Shown one piece after another: positions 23,968 to 32,196 of a stretch of 34,815 nucleotides of DNA; within the stretch, counting starts at the first letter, position 1, and each line of letters opens with the position of its first letter. The position numbers were made by a program, and so were the translations under genes. Origin of the DNA: Methanofastidiosum sp. (GTDB lineage: Archaea > Methanobacteriota_B > Thermococci > Methanofastidiosales > Methanofastidiosaceae); assembly GCA_020854815.1 (NCBI GenBank), contig JAHKLW010000069.1, positions 1-34,815 on the forward strand. The letters run 5' to 3'. Below the pieces are notes generated by a model. It was not told the DNA's origin, ran no database searches, and saw only the letters and a program-made list of their open reading frames with translations.

Positions 23968-25974
23968 TTAAAATAATTTAAAAATCTTTCTTAAATTATC
24001 TAAAAAACTTGGATTACTTTTATCTCGTGATTTTATTTGATAATTGATATTTGTCGAGTATAATTTATCAGGTGAATTAAATGGCGATACTATTAACTTA
24101 TCTCCAGTATCTACTTCAAAGTAATATGATATGTTATTTTTTCCCAATGGGTCTATTTCTATGCTGAAACTATTCTCTTCTTCTTTATTCATCGTTAGAA
24201 TAATAAATGAATTATTTGTGTCTTCATATTTATAATATAAATATACATTTGATGCATTGATATCTTCTAGTTTCATCGTGACTTTGAATGAATCAGATAT
24301 ATTTACATCTTCGGGAGTTGTATTTATTATCGAATCAGTGGGTATATCTAGTTCTGTAGTGCTTTTATAAAATATTTTTGTAGCGATATTATTATTCTTA
24401 TCAGCTTCATTAATTTTTAGCTCTTCGTCAATAACTACTACAACTTCCCCAAATAACTCATTTGGCATAAATATTATTTCCTGTTCAACTATTTCTTCAG
24501 GGCCTAAGGAGATATAATGTCTTTCTAAAAAAATATCATTTGAATTATTTGTATCTCTTTCGTAAAAGGAAACAGAAAAATCCTCTATTTTGACATTACC
24601 TCTATTTTTTATTTTAGCTTTAACTGAGATAAAACCATTTTCATCTTGTTCTGTTGTAATGTAGTAAGGATATATCAATAAATCAATGTATTCAGAGTTC
24701 AATTTGGGATTTTGAGTTGAAATTGAATTGAAGTCTCTCTGTGAAACTCTTATATTGAAATTAATATTGTTATTAAGTTTTGATATTTCATCTATAGTAT
24801 TCTCAGGATCAATTTTAAGATCTATAACGTTATCACCGTGATTTGTAAATGTCATATAAAGATTCAAATCAATATAAGACGACGGTAAAATCTGAATTAT
24901 CGTTGAAGATGCTTTAAGCTCACCATTTACATATACTTTGACAGGTATTCTAAAAGCACTTGATTTTCCAATATTGCTTATCCTAAAAGATAATAATGAA
25001 GATGTATCTTCATATATAATTTGATTATATGAGATATCATTTGCAGATATGTATAGATCGGGCTTAGCATTTTGAGTATTTGTTGAAGGTGTTGTATTAG
25101 TTATATTTTGTGATGGGGATGTCAAGTTTAGATTTTTTACCATTAGATTATAAGTTGCTACATTGTTGTTTTCATTTTCTTCTGCAATATTGTTGTCATT
25201 ATCTACAACAAAGTATAGGGTATATGTCCCCTCTGCGGGGGGCGTCCAACTGAAATTAGCAGTTATTTTCTGCCCTGCATAAAGTGATGAAATATTTACT
25301 TTCCCCAATTGATTTCCTTTTTCAGTTAATCCTTCAAAAACTGCAAATACAAAACTTCCGGCATTTTTATTTCCAGAGTTTATTATATTTATTTTCATAG
25401 TAATTTTTTTTAAAGGTTCAGATTGACCAGAAAAATCTATTCCTTGTATCATCAGGTCTGGTTTTCCTTGTGTCTCTTGAAGAGGTGTTGTAGGCGTCGT
25501 GACATTATTGCCAGTTTGTGTACCAAAAAGTTGTGTTATCATTTTCCCATAAGTTCCTCCGTCAACTATCCCTATACCCACTTCTTTGTATGACGGGTTC
25601 AAAATGTTGGCTCTGTGTGAAGAGCTCCCCATAAGTGAAGAATGCCCAGCATCTACAGATGGATTTCCACATATGTTTTCTGCCAACGCAATGAAGTTAT
25701 ATCCAGAATTTCTTGCTCTGTCAGAAGGAGTTAGTCCATCAGGATTAACATGATTAAAGAAATTTCTATTAATCATATCTTGGCTATGAGATCTTGCAGC
25801 AGAAGAAAGGGCAGAATTCATAGTAAGAGGTTGAAGTCCTTGAGCTTGGCGTTCTCTATTAATCAAATCAAGCATATAATATTCTTCAGAACTATTTGAG
25901 AATATTAAGGGCATCGTTCCTAAAATAATCATTATTAAAATCAAGATTGATGCAATTCTCACATATTTACCCAT
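23968..25974 (-). CDS. Secreted CAP-domain (SCP/YkwD-like) protein with CARDB-type repeats
   Basis: The 668-residue protein has an N-terminal signal or anchor helix (about 6-25). The CAP domain (about 30-152) has the four usual cavity residues H63, H75, E99 and H120 in the motifs ARSHSQDM, FFNHVNPDG, AENICG and SSSHRANILNP. Beyond 160 come at least three CARDB-like beta-sandwich modules (the first two start KPDLMI and KPDLYI) and a fourth beta-rich domain near the C-terminus. A TATA box 25 nt upstream supports ATG 25974 over the in-frame TTG 25989. It is probably at the cell surface; its ligand or substrate is unknown. Confidence 0.88.
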   Translation of the reverse strand: MGKYVRIASILILIMIILGTMPLIFSNSSEEYYMLDLINRERQAQGLQPLTMNSALSSAARSHSQDMINRNFFNHVNPDGLTPSDRARNSGYNFIALAENICGNPSVDAGHSSLMGSSSHRANILNPSYKEVGIGIVDGGTYGKMITQLFGTQTGNNVTTPTTPLQETQGKPDLMIQGIDFSGQSEPLKKITMKINIINSGNKNAGSFVFAVFEGLTEKGNQLGKVNISSLYAGQKITANFSWTPPAEGTYTLYFVVDNDNNIAEENENNNVATYNLMVKNLNLTSPSQNITNTTPSTNTQNAKPDLYISANDISYNQIIYEDTSSLLSFRISNIGKSSAFRIPVKVYVNGELKASSTIIQILPSSYIDLNLYMTFTNHGDNVIDLKIDPENTIDEISKLNNNINFNIRVSQRDFNSISTQNPKLNSEYIDLLIYPYYITTEQDENGFISVKAKIKNRGNVKIEDFSVSFYERDTNNSNDIFLERHYISLGPEEIVEQEIIFMPNELFGEVVVVIDEELKINEADKNNNIATKIFYKSTTELDIPTDSIINTTPEDVNISDSFKVTMKLEDINASNVYLYYKYEDTNNSFIILTMNKEEENSFSIEIDPLGKNNISYYFEVDTGDKLIVSPFNSPDKLYSTNINYQIKSRDKSNPSFLDNLRKIFKLF

Positions 25975-25991
25975 ACAACAACACTTCAAAA

Positions 25992-26004
25992 CTTAATTTT
26001 TAAG
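25992..26004 (-). promoter_or_regulatory. TATA box for the CAP/CARDB gene
   Basis: Read leftward, the element is CTTAAAAATTAAG, centred 25 nt before ATG 25974. This predicts a leaderless transcript. Confidence 0.5.
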
Positions 26005-26084
26005 AATTTCTGAATTAAAAATAATTCAAATTAGTATTTGCCTTATATTTCAAAAGAAAATTAATAAAATAGAATAAAATAGAT

Positions 26085-26540
26085 TTATCTTACAATTAGC
26101 TGAGCCTTTTCTGGGTGGTATCTCCAATCTTTTGGAATTCTGCCTTTTTCAGCATAATATTTTCCAAGTCTTCTAATTTTTGACTCAATAAGATTTAATC
26201 CTCTCGTTGAGTGGAGATCCTTTGGATTAAGCTCTAGATGCTTTCGTAAGTTGACGGCTCTAGCTATAAGATTGAAAAGGTCTTCAGGGTAGTCACTTTG
26301 GAGATTATTCTCTTTTAATAATTCGTTAATACTCTTCCCAGCTATAAGTCTTACATCAGGAATCCCATGTTGGTCCCTTAATATAATGCCTATCATGCTA
26401 GGTCCATGACCTTCTTTTGACATAGTTACTACTAAATCAACAACCTCTTCTGGCCTTTTGTCAACCCAATGTGGCATCGATGTTCTTGCTGGTTTTTTTG
26501 AACCAGATTTTCCTCTTTTTCTCGAATGCATTCTTGCCAT
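26085..26540 (-). CDS. rps15: 30S ribosomal protein S15 (uS15)
   Basis: The 151-residue protein is of the archaeal/eukaryal S13e type. It has [20 protein letters not shown], the helical [22 protein letters not shown] and an ending [20 protein letters not shown]. It binds the 16S rRNA central domain. It follows the pyrophosphatase gene with no gap (TAAATG) and so is probably co-transcribed with it. Confidence 0.97.
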   Translation of the reverse strand: MARMHSRKRGKSGSKKPARTSMPHWVDKRPEEVVDLVVTMSKEGHGPSMIGIILRDQHGIPDVRLIAGKSINELLKENNLQSDYPEDLFNLIARAVNLRKHLELNPKDLHSTRGLNLIESKIRRLGKYYAEKGRIPKDWRYHPEKAQLIVR

Positions 26541-27098
26541 TTATTCAACTCCATTTTCAAGGTATTTGACCATAATATCAAGAGCTTTACCTCTATGAGA
26601 GAAACAGTTTTTTTCTCTAGTAGTCATCTCCCCAAATGTTTTTGAGGCTTCTTCGGGAATAAATATAGGATCATATCCAAATCCTCCCTCGCCTTTTATT
26701 TCATTTGCGATAGTTCCTCTTGAAACTCCTTCAAATAAACGTGGTCCATCTTCGTATAGTCCCACTGTAGATTTGAAGTAAGCACTCCTATTTTTTATCC
26801 CTAATAGAAGTTTTAAGATGCCTTCGTTCCCGATGGTATCTTGGACATACCTTGAGTACGGTCCAGGAAAGCTGTTTAGTTCTTCTATGAACAGTCCCGA
26901 GTCTTCTAAAAAGAAGGGACTTTTAAGCCTTTCGCTGCAAAAATTAATCCCAAATAAGGCTATTTCCTTTAGTTCCGAAGCTTGAATCTCTGGATATCCC
27001 ATATTAGATTGTATTAGTTCAATATCGAGGTGTTTCAGTTTTTCCTTAGCTTCTTTGAATTTTCCTTTATTTCCGGTGATAAAATACAGTTCTTTCAT
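26541..27098 (-). CDS. rdgB: XTP/dITP diphosphatase (RdgB/HAM1 family)
   Basis: This 185-residue protein starts MKELYFITGNKGKFKEAKEK, where TGNKGK is the family signature. Later come EDSGLFIEELNSFPGPYSRY and GEGGFGYDPIFIPEEASKTFGEM. It hydrolyses non-canonical purine triphosphates (ITP, XTP, dITP) to monophosphates, keeping them out of nucleic acids. The start at 27098, not the in-frame TTG at 27110, is chosen because a TATA box lies 26 nt upstream. Confidence 0.96.
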   Translation of the reverse strand: MKELYFITGNKGKFKEAKEKLKHLDIELIQSNMGYPEIQASELKEIALFGINFCSERLKSPFFLEDSGLFIEELNSFPGPYSRYVQDTIGNEGILKLLLGIKNRSAYFKSTVGLYEDGPRLFEGVSRGTIANEIKGEGGFGYDPIFIPEEASKTFGEMTTREKNCFSHRGKALDIMVKYLENGVE

Positions 27099-27119
27099 AT
27101 ATACTAACAAACAATAACC

Positions 27120-27130
27120 CTTATAAAAAA
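27120..27130. promoter_or_regulatory. Shared TATA element for divergent rdgB and FtsZ-like genes
   Basis: CTTATAAAAA reads as a TATA box on both strands. Its centre (about 27124) is 26 nt from the ATG at 27098 on the left and 26 nt from the ATG at 27150 on the right. Both distances predict leaderless transcripts. Confidence 0.6.
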
Positions 27131-27149
27131 ATTTCTTAAAACATCTTTA

Positions 27150-28079
27150 ATGGAACAGTCTAATAAGGGCGGCGATTCACAGAAACTTAAGATGATGGTC
27201 ATAGGAATTGGAGACGAGTGTTTTAAGATACTAGAAACTAAACCTCAAAATTTAGACATAAGAACTTTGGCAATAGGTTATGATAAAGATAGACTGAAAT
27301 TCTTAAAAACAGAGAAAAAATTTTTTGTCAACGACACTCTAAAAAATAAGATTGATTTATCTAAAAATATTCAGGACATATCTAAAATAGCATCCAAAAT
27401 TGAAGAAGAGTTTTCTGGTTTTTTTAGTATAGCAAATATTGTATTTGTTTTAACTGATTTATCGGATACAAATATTAAACTAACATCAATTCTTTTGAAA
27501 ATAGCAAAAGAGAGCAAAGCAATACCAATGCCGGTAATAAAAGCAGCCGATTTATTGAGCGCAGGTAAAGAGATATCAAAAGATAAACTTTTAGAATTAA
27601 AAAAATACTCCAATTCGTATATTATACGTGAGGATGAGCAAAGAACTATATTTTCAAGAGGATATTCTCCTTTTTGGGAAAAAATTGAAGGATTGTATTT
27701 ATCTCTTGCGCTGCCGAGTCTTGTCAACATCGATTTTGCAGATTTTAGAACAGTGATAAATAAAGGTGGGATATGCTATATAGGAGTGGGAGAGGGCAAA
27801 GGAGATAAAAAAACTATTAATTCTTACGAAGGAGCTTTAAAATCAAAGTTTGATTTAGAATTAGAAGATGTTAAAGGTGCACTTATTAACATCATAGGTA
27901 ATAAAGATTTAGCACTAAAAGAATCAACCAATGTAACAGGGCACATAGAAGAAAGAATCAACAAAAATGCTGAGATAATATGGGGCGTATCGCTGACTGA
28001 CAATTCTCCGGACATCTTAAAAGTTGTAATTGTTCTTACTGGCGTAAATTATCCTGAATTGGAAGATTATATCCCTTAA
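27150..28079 (+). CDS. Divergent FtsZ-like protein with degenerate nucleotide site and intact T7 loop
   Basis: The 309-residue protein matches FtsZ along its length. Residues 15-21 (MMVIGIG) fit T1 and 35-45 (LDIRTLAIGYD) fit the strand after it. Residues 96-131 fit the T4 region, but the GGGTGTG signature is replaced by TDLSDTN. LPSLVNIDFADFRTVINKGG (188-207) matches the T7 synergy loop with N193, D195 and D198 all present. The C-terminal domain follows with IGVGEGKGD, VKGALINIIGNKDLAL and VIVLTGV. The tail ends right after this domain, without a conserved C-terminal peptide. It probably cannot bind GTP in the normal way but may interact with a true FtsZ. Function is unknown. Confidence 0.85.
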   Translation: MEQSNKGGDSQKLKMMVIGIGDECFKILETKPQNLDIRTLAIGYDKDRLKFLKTEKKFFVNDTLKNKIDLSKNIQDISKIASKIEEEFSGFFSIANIVFVLTDLSDTNIKLTSILLKIAKESKAIPMPVIKAADLLSAGKEISKDKLLELKKYSNSYIIREDEQRTIFSRGYSPFWEKIEGLYLSLALPSLVNIDFADFRTVINKGGICYIGVGEGKGDKKTINSYEGALKSKFDLELEDVKGALINIIGNKDLALKESTNVTGHIEERINKNAEIIWGVSLTDNSPDILKVVIVLTGVNYPELEDYIP

Positions 28080-29371
28080 TTTACCTGTATTGCAGGGGCA
28101 TTAGGTCTTTCTTCAGGAATTGTAGGAATTAAAATTTTTTGATCCATTAATAATCTTACGACTTCATCTATTATCTTTCCCTTTTCTTCAATCTTTGAAT
28201 CAGTCGCTTCATTTTCAGGTAGGTCTGGATCAATGTATATCCATCCTTTATTTCTAATTCCAAATTGATCATATAAGTAGTTTATATCAGAAATATTAGT
28301 ATTACCTCCGTAGAAGTCTATTACAGCTTCAAATGGATAATATTTATCTGCCCCATAGTGCTTGTAAACAAAAGGCCCGTTAATAACTCCTATTATTATG
28401 CCATATTCACCATCTTGTTTATAATCATATAGAAAGCATTCTTTGTAAAAGTCCGTAGTAATAGGATATGCTCCCGTATTCCTATACTCCTTTTCAAAAT
28501 TGGAGAAGTTTCTCCACACTTCTGCATCATACTGGTATATCTTTTTTACCTCAAATCCATTTTGTTTATTAAGATTCCAGTACTCTTCACTTAAAGTTCC
28601 AGAGATATATCGTGCCCAATTATCAATTATACCGTCCTTTCCTTCGTCAACGAAGAAGGATTTTTCGAAGGGATTTTGTGTGATAATGGTTATATTTGAG
28701 GTAGTCATCTCATATTCAAAATCTGATTCGGCAACAATAGTAATTAAGAATTTATTATTATCAAATATCTTTAGAAATAAATCTGCAAGATTTATAGCAT
28801 CAGTTGATGGCTGCGGAAATTTGATTAGCATGAAGTCTGAAACAGTCGGGGGTAGCTTTTTCAGATAATTGTTGTAAAGTTCTTGCCTCTCCTTTGACTG
28901 AGCTTCTGTAGTTATAACAGTAAGAATTGTTTCATTTAATGTTGTTTTTGAAAAGCTATCTTTAGAAATTAGATTGTTTAATATTAGTATATTCTGATTT
29001 TCAGGGAATCCCCTATATTTTAGATAATTCCTACAAAAATCAAGATTTTCAGGTGTTTTTAGATCAGATACAAGGTCTCTATCGGTCAATGGATCGATAA
29101 CTAGCATATTGAAATCAAAGTATCTTCTTGAACCCTTAAACGCAAGATCGACATAATATATTTCTCCGACCTTTTTAATTTTTCCTTCGTTAATCTTCTG
29201 GTTTATATAAGCCTCTCCAACAATACCTTTTGCCTTTTCAAATTCTTCAATTGTAAGTTTTGCTTCGTATTCTTCTAGATCTGATGTTTGATTTGTACAA
29301 CCTATAGAGAACATCATGACTGAAATTATAGCCAGAGTAGAATATGCTAAAATCTTATTTATAATAATCAC
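28076..29371 (-). CDS. Probable secreted lipoprotein of unknown function
   Basis: From GTG 29371 the protein has 431 residues. It begins with a basic and hydrophobic signal (INKILAYSTLAIISVMMFSIGC) whose lipobox-like SIGC ends at C25, so it may be lipid-anchored outside the cell. The rest is a soluble mixed alpha/beta sequence that I do not recognise. The start is uncertain: the frame is open up to 29419, the GTG overlaps a GGTGA site, and ATT/ATA codons lie at the normal spacing. It overlaps the GT-C gene by 17 nt, and its stop overlaps the convergent FtsZ-like gene by 4 nt. Confidence 0.75.
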   Translation of the reverse strand: MIIINKILAYSTLAIISVMMFSIGCTNQTSDLEEYEAKLTIEEFEKAKGIVGEAYINQKINEGKIKKVGEIYYVDLAFKGSRRYFDFNMLVIDPLTDRDLVSDLKTPENLDFCRNYLKYRGFPENQNILILNNLISKDSFSKTTLNETILTVITTEAQSKERQELYNNYLKKLPPTVSDFMLIKFPQPSTDAINLADLFLKIFDNNKFLITIVAESDFEYEMTTSNITIITQNPFEKSFFVDEGKDGIIDNWARYISGTLSEEYWNLNKQNGFEVKKIYQYDAEVWRNFSNFEKEYRNTGAYPITTDFYKECFLYDYKQDGEYGIIIGVINGPFVYKHYGADKYYPFEAVIDFYGGNTNISDINYLYDQFGIRNKGWIYIDPDLPENEATDSKIEEKGKIIDEVVRLLMDQKILIPTIPEERPNAPAIQVN

Positions 29372-30812
29372 CCCAGAATATGTACAGAGAGGTTTTATCT
29401 GTGCTGTATAACTTATCAACCGTAGAAGTATTTAAATGGTTTTCACTATTTTTAAACTCTGCAATTTCTCTTGGGCCGAGGTAAATATACTTTATACTAT
29501 ACGTATCCATAACGGAGTAATTACCGGAATAAAGGGAGTTAATATCCTGACTTCTCTTAACATAATCCCAACTACCTGAAGAATATCCTCCTTCGATAGT
29601 CTTTAATCCTGAAACTTTCCCAATAATAGGTGAAGTAAACCAAGAAGAGGCAACTGTAAAATCACTGTATACTGAATTTTCACTTAAATAAGAAAAGGCT
29701 GAATATTCTTCATTTCCTAACATAGGTTTGACCTTTGAAACATATTCTGCAGCAGGAAAAGAAGAGATAATCATGATACCAATTATTGCACCGAGTACAG
29801 CTTCCCTCTTCTTATCCTTGGTAAATTCTAATATGGCAAAAGAACAATAGAAAGCTAGAGGATAAGCTAAAAATTCTACAAATCTGAATGGAAGAAGGTC
29901 CAGGCTTGTTAGGTAATTCCTCGAGAGTAAGAAAGCTACAGCCCCCCATGATATTAACATCAAGTCTTCTTCTCTTTTTCTTAGCATTAGAAAAACTGCT
30001 CCAGGTATTGACAATGCCATTGTTATATAACCAAGTTTCACCGGATAAAAGGACAACTTGAAAATACCGCCATAGGGTATGTTTGAGGCTATACCATGAT
30101 TTAGAAGTTGAATAATCCAAGGAGATGAGATAATTATTGTTATTAGTGTAAAAATGAAAAAATTAACTAGTTTGTTTTCCCTATTAACTACATACAAAAG
30201 AAATGTGAATACAATAATTGAAAGAAAAAATACTATGAATGAGAGTCCATGCGTATAAAAAATAGCCGAAGATAAGATTCCTGAAACATATAAATATTTT
30301 CTGTCTTTTAAGCCCAGTAGATATGTAAGAAAACCCAGAGGGATTAATACTAGGGCAAGTGATTGTGGAGAGGCTATTATCCCTCTATCGAGTGAAACTG
30401 GTATGATAAGTACAAAAAACGATGACAGAAGTGCTACCTCTTTACCATAAAACTTGTTTATCAGTAGAAATGTTGAAATTGCAGATAATGGGAATAGTAT
30501 TACTGGCATTATCCTCGCTGCGGCAATAACAGATAATCCTCCGAGACTTAATAGTTTGTATAAGCCAAATAATAAAATATGGAAAAGAGGGGGATATGTA
30601 TGGATTCTCCCTTCAGGACCAAAAGAGACTGGATCAAAAGTAAAGTATCCGTTAGAGAAGTTTTCTACAATTCGCATGTGGTACCATATATCCCACGAAA
30701 GAGGATAAGAAAATCTGTTGTAAAGAGGAAAAGTTTCGCATATTGCAAGTATAGCTATGAGAGTTATAGGAATAAGAAAATATTTTATATTTTTCATTTC
30801 CGACCATGCCAT
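29355..30812 (-). CDS. GT-C type membrane glycosyltransferase-like protein
   Basis: This 485-residue protein has about ten hydrophobic segments in its first 360 residues and a soluble C-terminal part of about 120 residues. The motif DIWYHMRIVENF (D41, H45, R47) in the first external loop resembles the DxxYHxR motif of STT3/AglB and related GT-C enzymes, and TYPPLFHILLFG follows. This suggests a polyprenyl-phosphate-sugar transferase acting on the outer face of the membrane. Substrate unknown. A TATA box centred 26 nt upstream supports a leaderless start at 30812. It is coupled to the lipoprotein gene. Confidence 0.75.
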   Translation of the reverse strand: MAWSEMKNIKYFLIPITLIAILAICETFPLYNRFSYPLSWDIWYHMRIVENFSNGYFTFDPVSFGPEGRIHTYPPLFHILLFGLYKLLSLGGLSVIAAARIMPVILFPLSAISTFLLINKFYGKEVALLSSFFVLIIPVSLDRGIIASPQSLALVLIPLGFLTYLLGLKDRKYLYVSGILSSAIFYTHGLSFIVFFLSIIVFTFLLYVVNRENKLVNFFIFTLITIIISSPWIIQLLNHGIASNIPYGGIFKLSFYPVKLGYITMALSIPGAVFLMLRKREEDLMLISWGAVAFLLSRNYLTSLDLLPFRFVEFLAYPLAFYCSFAILEFTKDKKREAVLGAIIGIMIISSFPAAEYVSKVKPMLGNEEYSAFSYLSENSVYSDFTVASSWFTSPIIGKVSGLKTIEGGYSSGSWDYVKRSQDINSLYSGNYSVMDTYSIKYIYLGPREIAEFKNSENHLNTSTVDKLYSTDKTSLYIFWGDYYK

Positions 30813-30831
30813 TAATTGATTAAATAGACAT

Positions 30832-30843
30832 CTTTTTATATAG
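30832..30843. promoter_or_regulatory. Shared TATA element for divergent GT-C and cDPGS-like genes
   Basis: CTTTTTATATAG reads as a TATA box in both directions. Leftward it lies 26 nt from ATG 30812. Rightward it predicts a start near 30863, just before the AGGGGATAGG that precedes ATG 30871. Confidence 0.5.
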
Positions 30844-30870
30844 TTTAGCGTATACTAAAGAGGGGATAGG

Positions 30871-32196
30871 ATGAAGAAGAAAGTTATAATTATGGGGGCC
30901 GCCGGCAGAGATTTTCACGATTTTAATACATATTTTAGAGACAATCCAAAATATGAAGTTGTTTGTTTCACTGCAACACAAATACCAGACATCGATGATC
31001 GTGTTTATCCAAAAGAGTTGGCAGGGAGCCTGTATCCAAAAGGGATCCCAATATACTCTGAGAACAGATTGAGAGAGTTAATCAAGAGGTATAAAGTCGA
31101 TAAAGTATTTTTATCATATAGCGATATTTCTCACAATTATGCTATGGACAAAGCATCTATAGTTCTTTCAAGCTGTGCAGATTTTTCTATTCTTGGACCA
31201 AAATCTGTAATGCTTATTTCAAAAAAACCTGTCATAAGCATATGTGCAGTAAGAACTGGAAGTGGTAAGAGCCCAACAACAAGAAAGGTTAGAGATATAT
31301 TAAAAAAAATGGGATTGAAAGTTGTTGTTGTTAGACATCCAATGCCATATGGTAACTTATTGAAGAGTGCAGTGCAGCGATTTGAAACTTATTCAGATAT
31401 GGAAAAGGCAGATTGTACTATTGAAGAGCGGGAAGAATATGAGCCTCATATTGAAAACGGCACAGTTGTATTTGCTGGTGTTGATTATGAAAAGATACTT
31501 AGAGAAGCCGAAAAAGAGGCAGACGTTATTCTTTGGGATGGAGGAAATAATGACCTTCCATTCTTCAAACCTGATTTGCATATAGTATTAGCTGATCCAT
31601 TAAGAGCTGGTCAAGAACTTACTTATCATCCTGGCGAGACAAATGCAATGATGGCGGACGTAATCATAATAAATAAGATTGATTCTGCTACAGAAGAGCA
31701 AGTCGAAACCATTAAAAGAAATATCCAAAAAATAAACCCTACGGCGATTATAATCGAAGCAAAATCTCCTGTTTTTGTAGAAAATCCAGAACTAATTGAA
31801 GGAAAAAAAGTGTTGGTAGTTGAAGATGGGCCGACACTCACTCATGGCAATATGAGTTTTGGCGCAGGCACAGTAGCCGCAAAGAATTATAAAGCAGGAG
31901 AGATCATTGACCCAAGACATTGGGCGATTAATTCTATAAAAGACATATTCGATAATTTTAAACAACTTGGAAAAGTCTTACCTGCTATGGGTTACAGCAG
32001 AGAGCAGATAGAAGAGCTTGAAACAACAATAAATAACGTTCCTTGCGATACTGTAATCGTTGGGACCCCGATTAATATAGGTAAGCTCATGAAACTCAAT
32101 AAACCACTAGTAAGAGTAACGTATTCAGTAGAAGAAGTAGGAAAACCTGATTTAATAGATATCTTAAAATCCTTTAAGGAAGAAAGAGGGCTTTAA
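30871..32196 (+). CDS. Cyclic 2,3-diphosphoglycerate synthetase-like P-loop protein (COG2403 type)
   Basis: The 441-residue protein has an N-terminal Rossmann-like region (VIIMGAAGRDFHDFNTYFRD). A P-loop domain follows with ICAVRTGSGKSPTTRKV (Walker A about 126-134) and an ILWDGGNNDLPFFKPDLHIV motif. An NKID base-specificity motif (IIINKIDS) supports a GTPase-like fold. This layout is that of the archaeal family annotated as predicted GTPase or cyclic-2,3-diphosphoglycerate synthetase, which in some methanogens makes the solute cDPG. Sequence alone does not distinguish a true synthetase from relatives of unknown function. Its stop overlaps the convergent CMD-fold gene by 4 nt. Confidence 0.75.
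   Translation: MKKKVIIMGAAGRDFHDFNTYFRDNPKYEVVCFTATQIPDIDDRVYPKELAGSLYPKGIPIYSENRLRELIKRYKVDKVFLSYSDISHNYAMDKASIVLSSCADFSILGPKSVMLISKKPVISICAVRTGSGKSPTTRKVRDILKKMGLKVVVVRHPMPYGNLLKSAVQRFETYSDMEKADCTIEEREEYEPHIENGTVVFAGVDYEKILREAEKEADVILWDGGNNDLPFFKPDLHIVLADPLRAGQELTYHPGETNAMMADVIIINKIDSATEEQVETIKRNIQKINPTAIIIEAKSPVFVENPELIEGKKVLVVEDGPTLTHGNMSFGAGTVAAKNYKAGEIIDPRHWAINSIKDIFDNFKQLGKVLPAMGYSREQIEELETTINNVPCDTVIVGTPINIGKLMKLNKPLVRVTYSVEEVGKPDLIDILKSFKEERGL

Noticed and set aside
27150-28079. Canonical FtsZ or CetZ assignment
   Set aside because: GGGTGTG and the T1 glycines are missing, so it cannot be annotated as a standard cell-division GTPase.
28500-28868. Rightward 122-residue open frame within the lipoprotein gene
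   Set aside because: It is antisense to a clearly coding frame with signal peptide, and has no TATA box or ribosome binding site.
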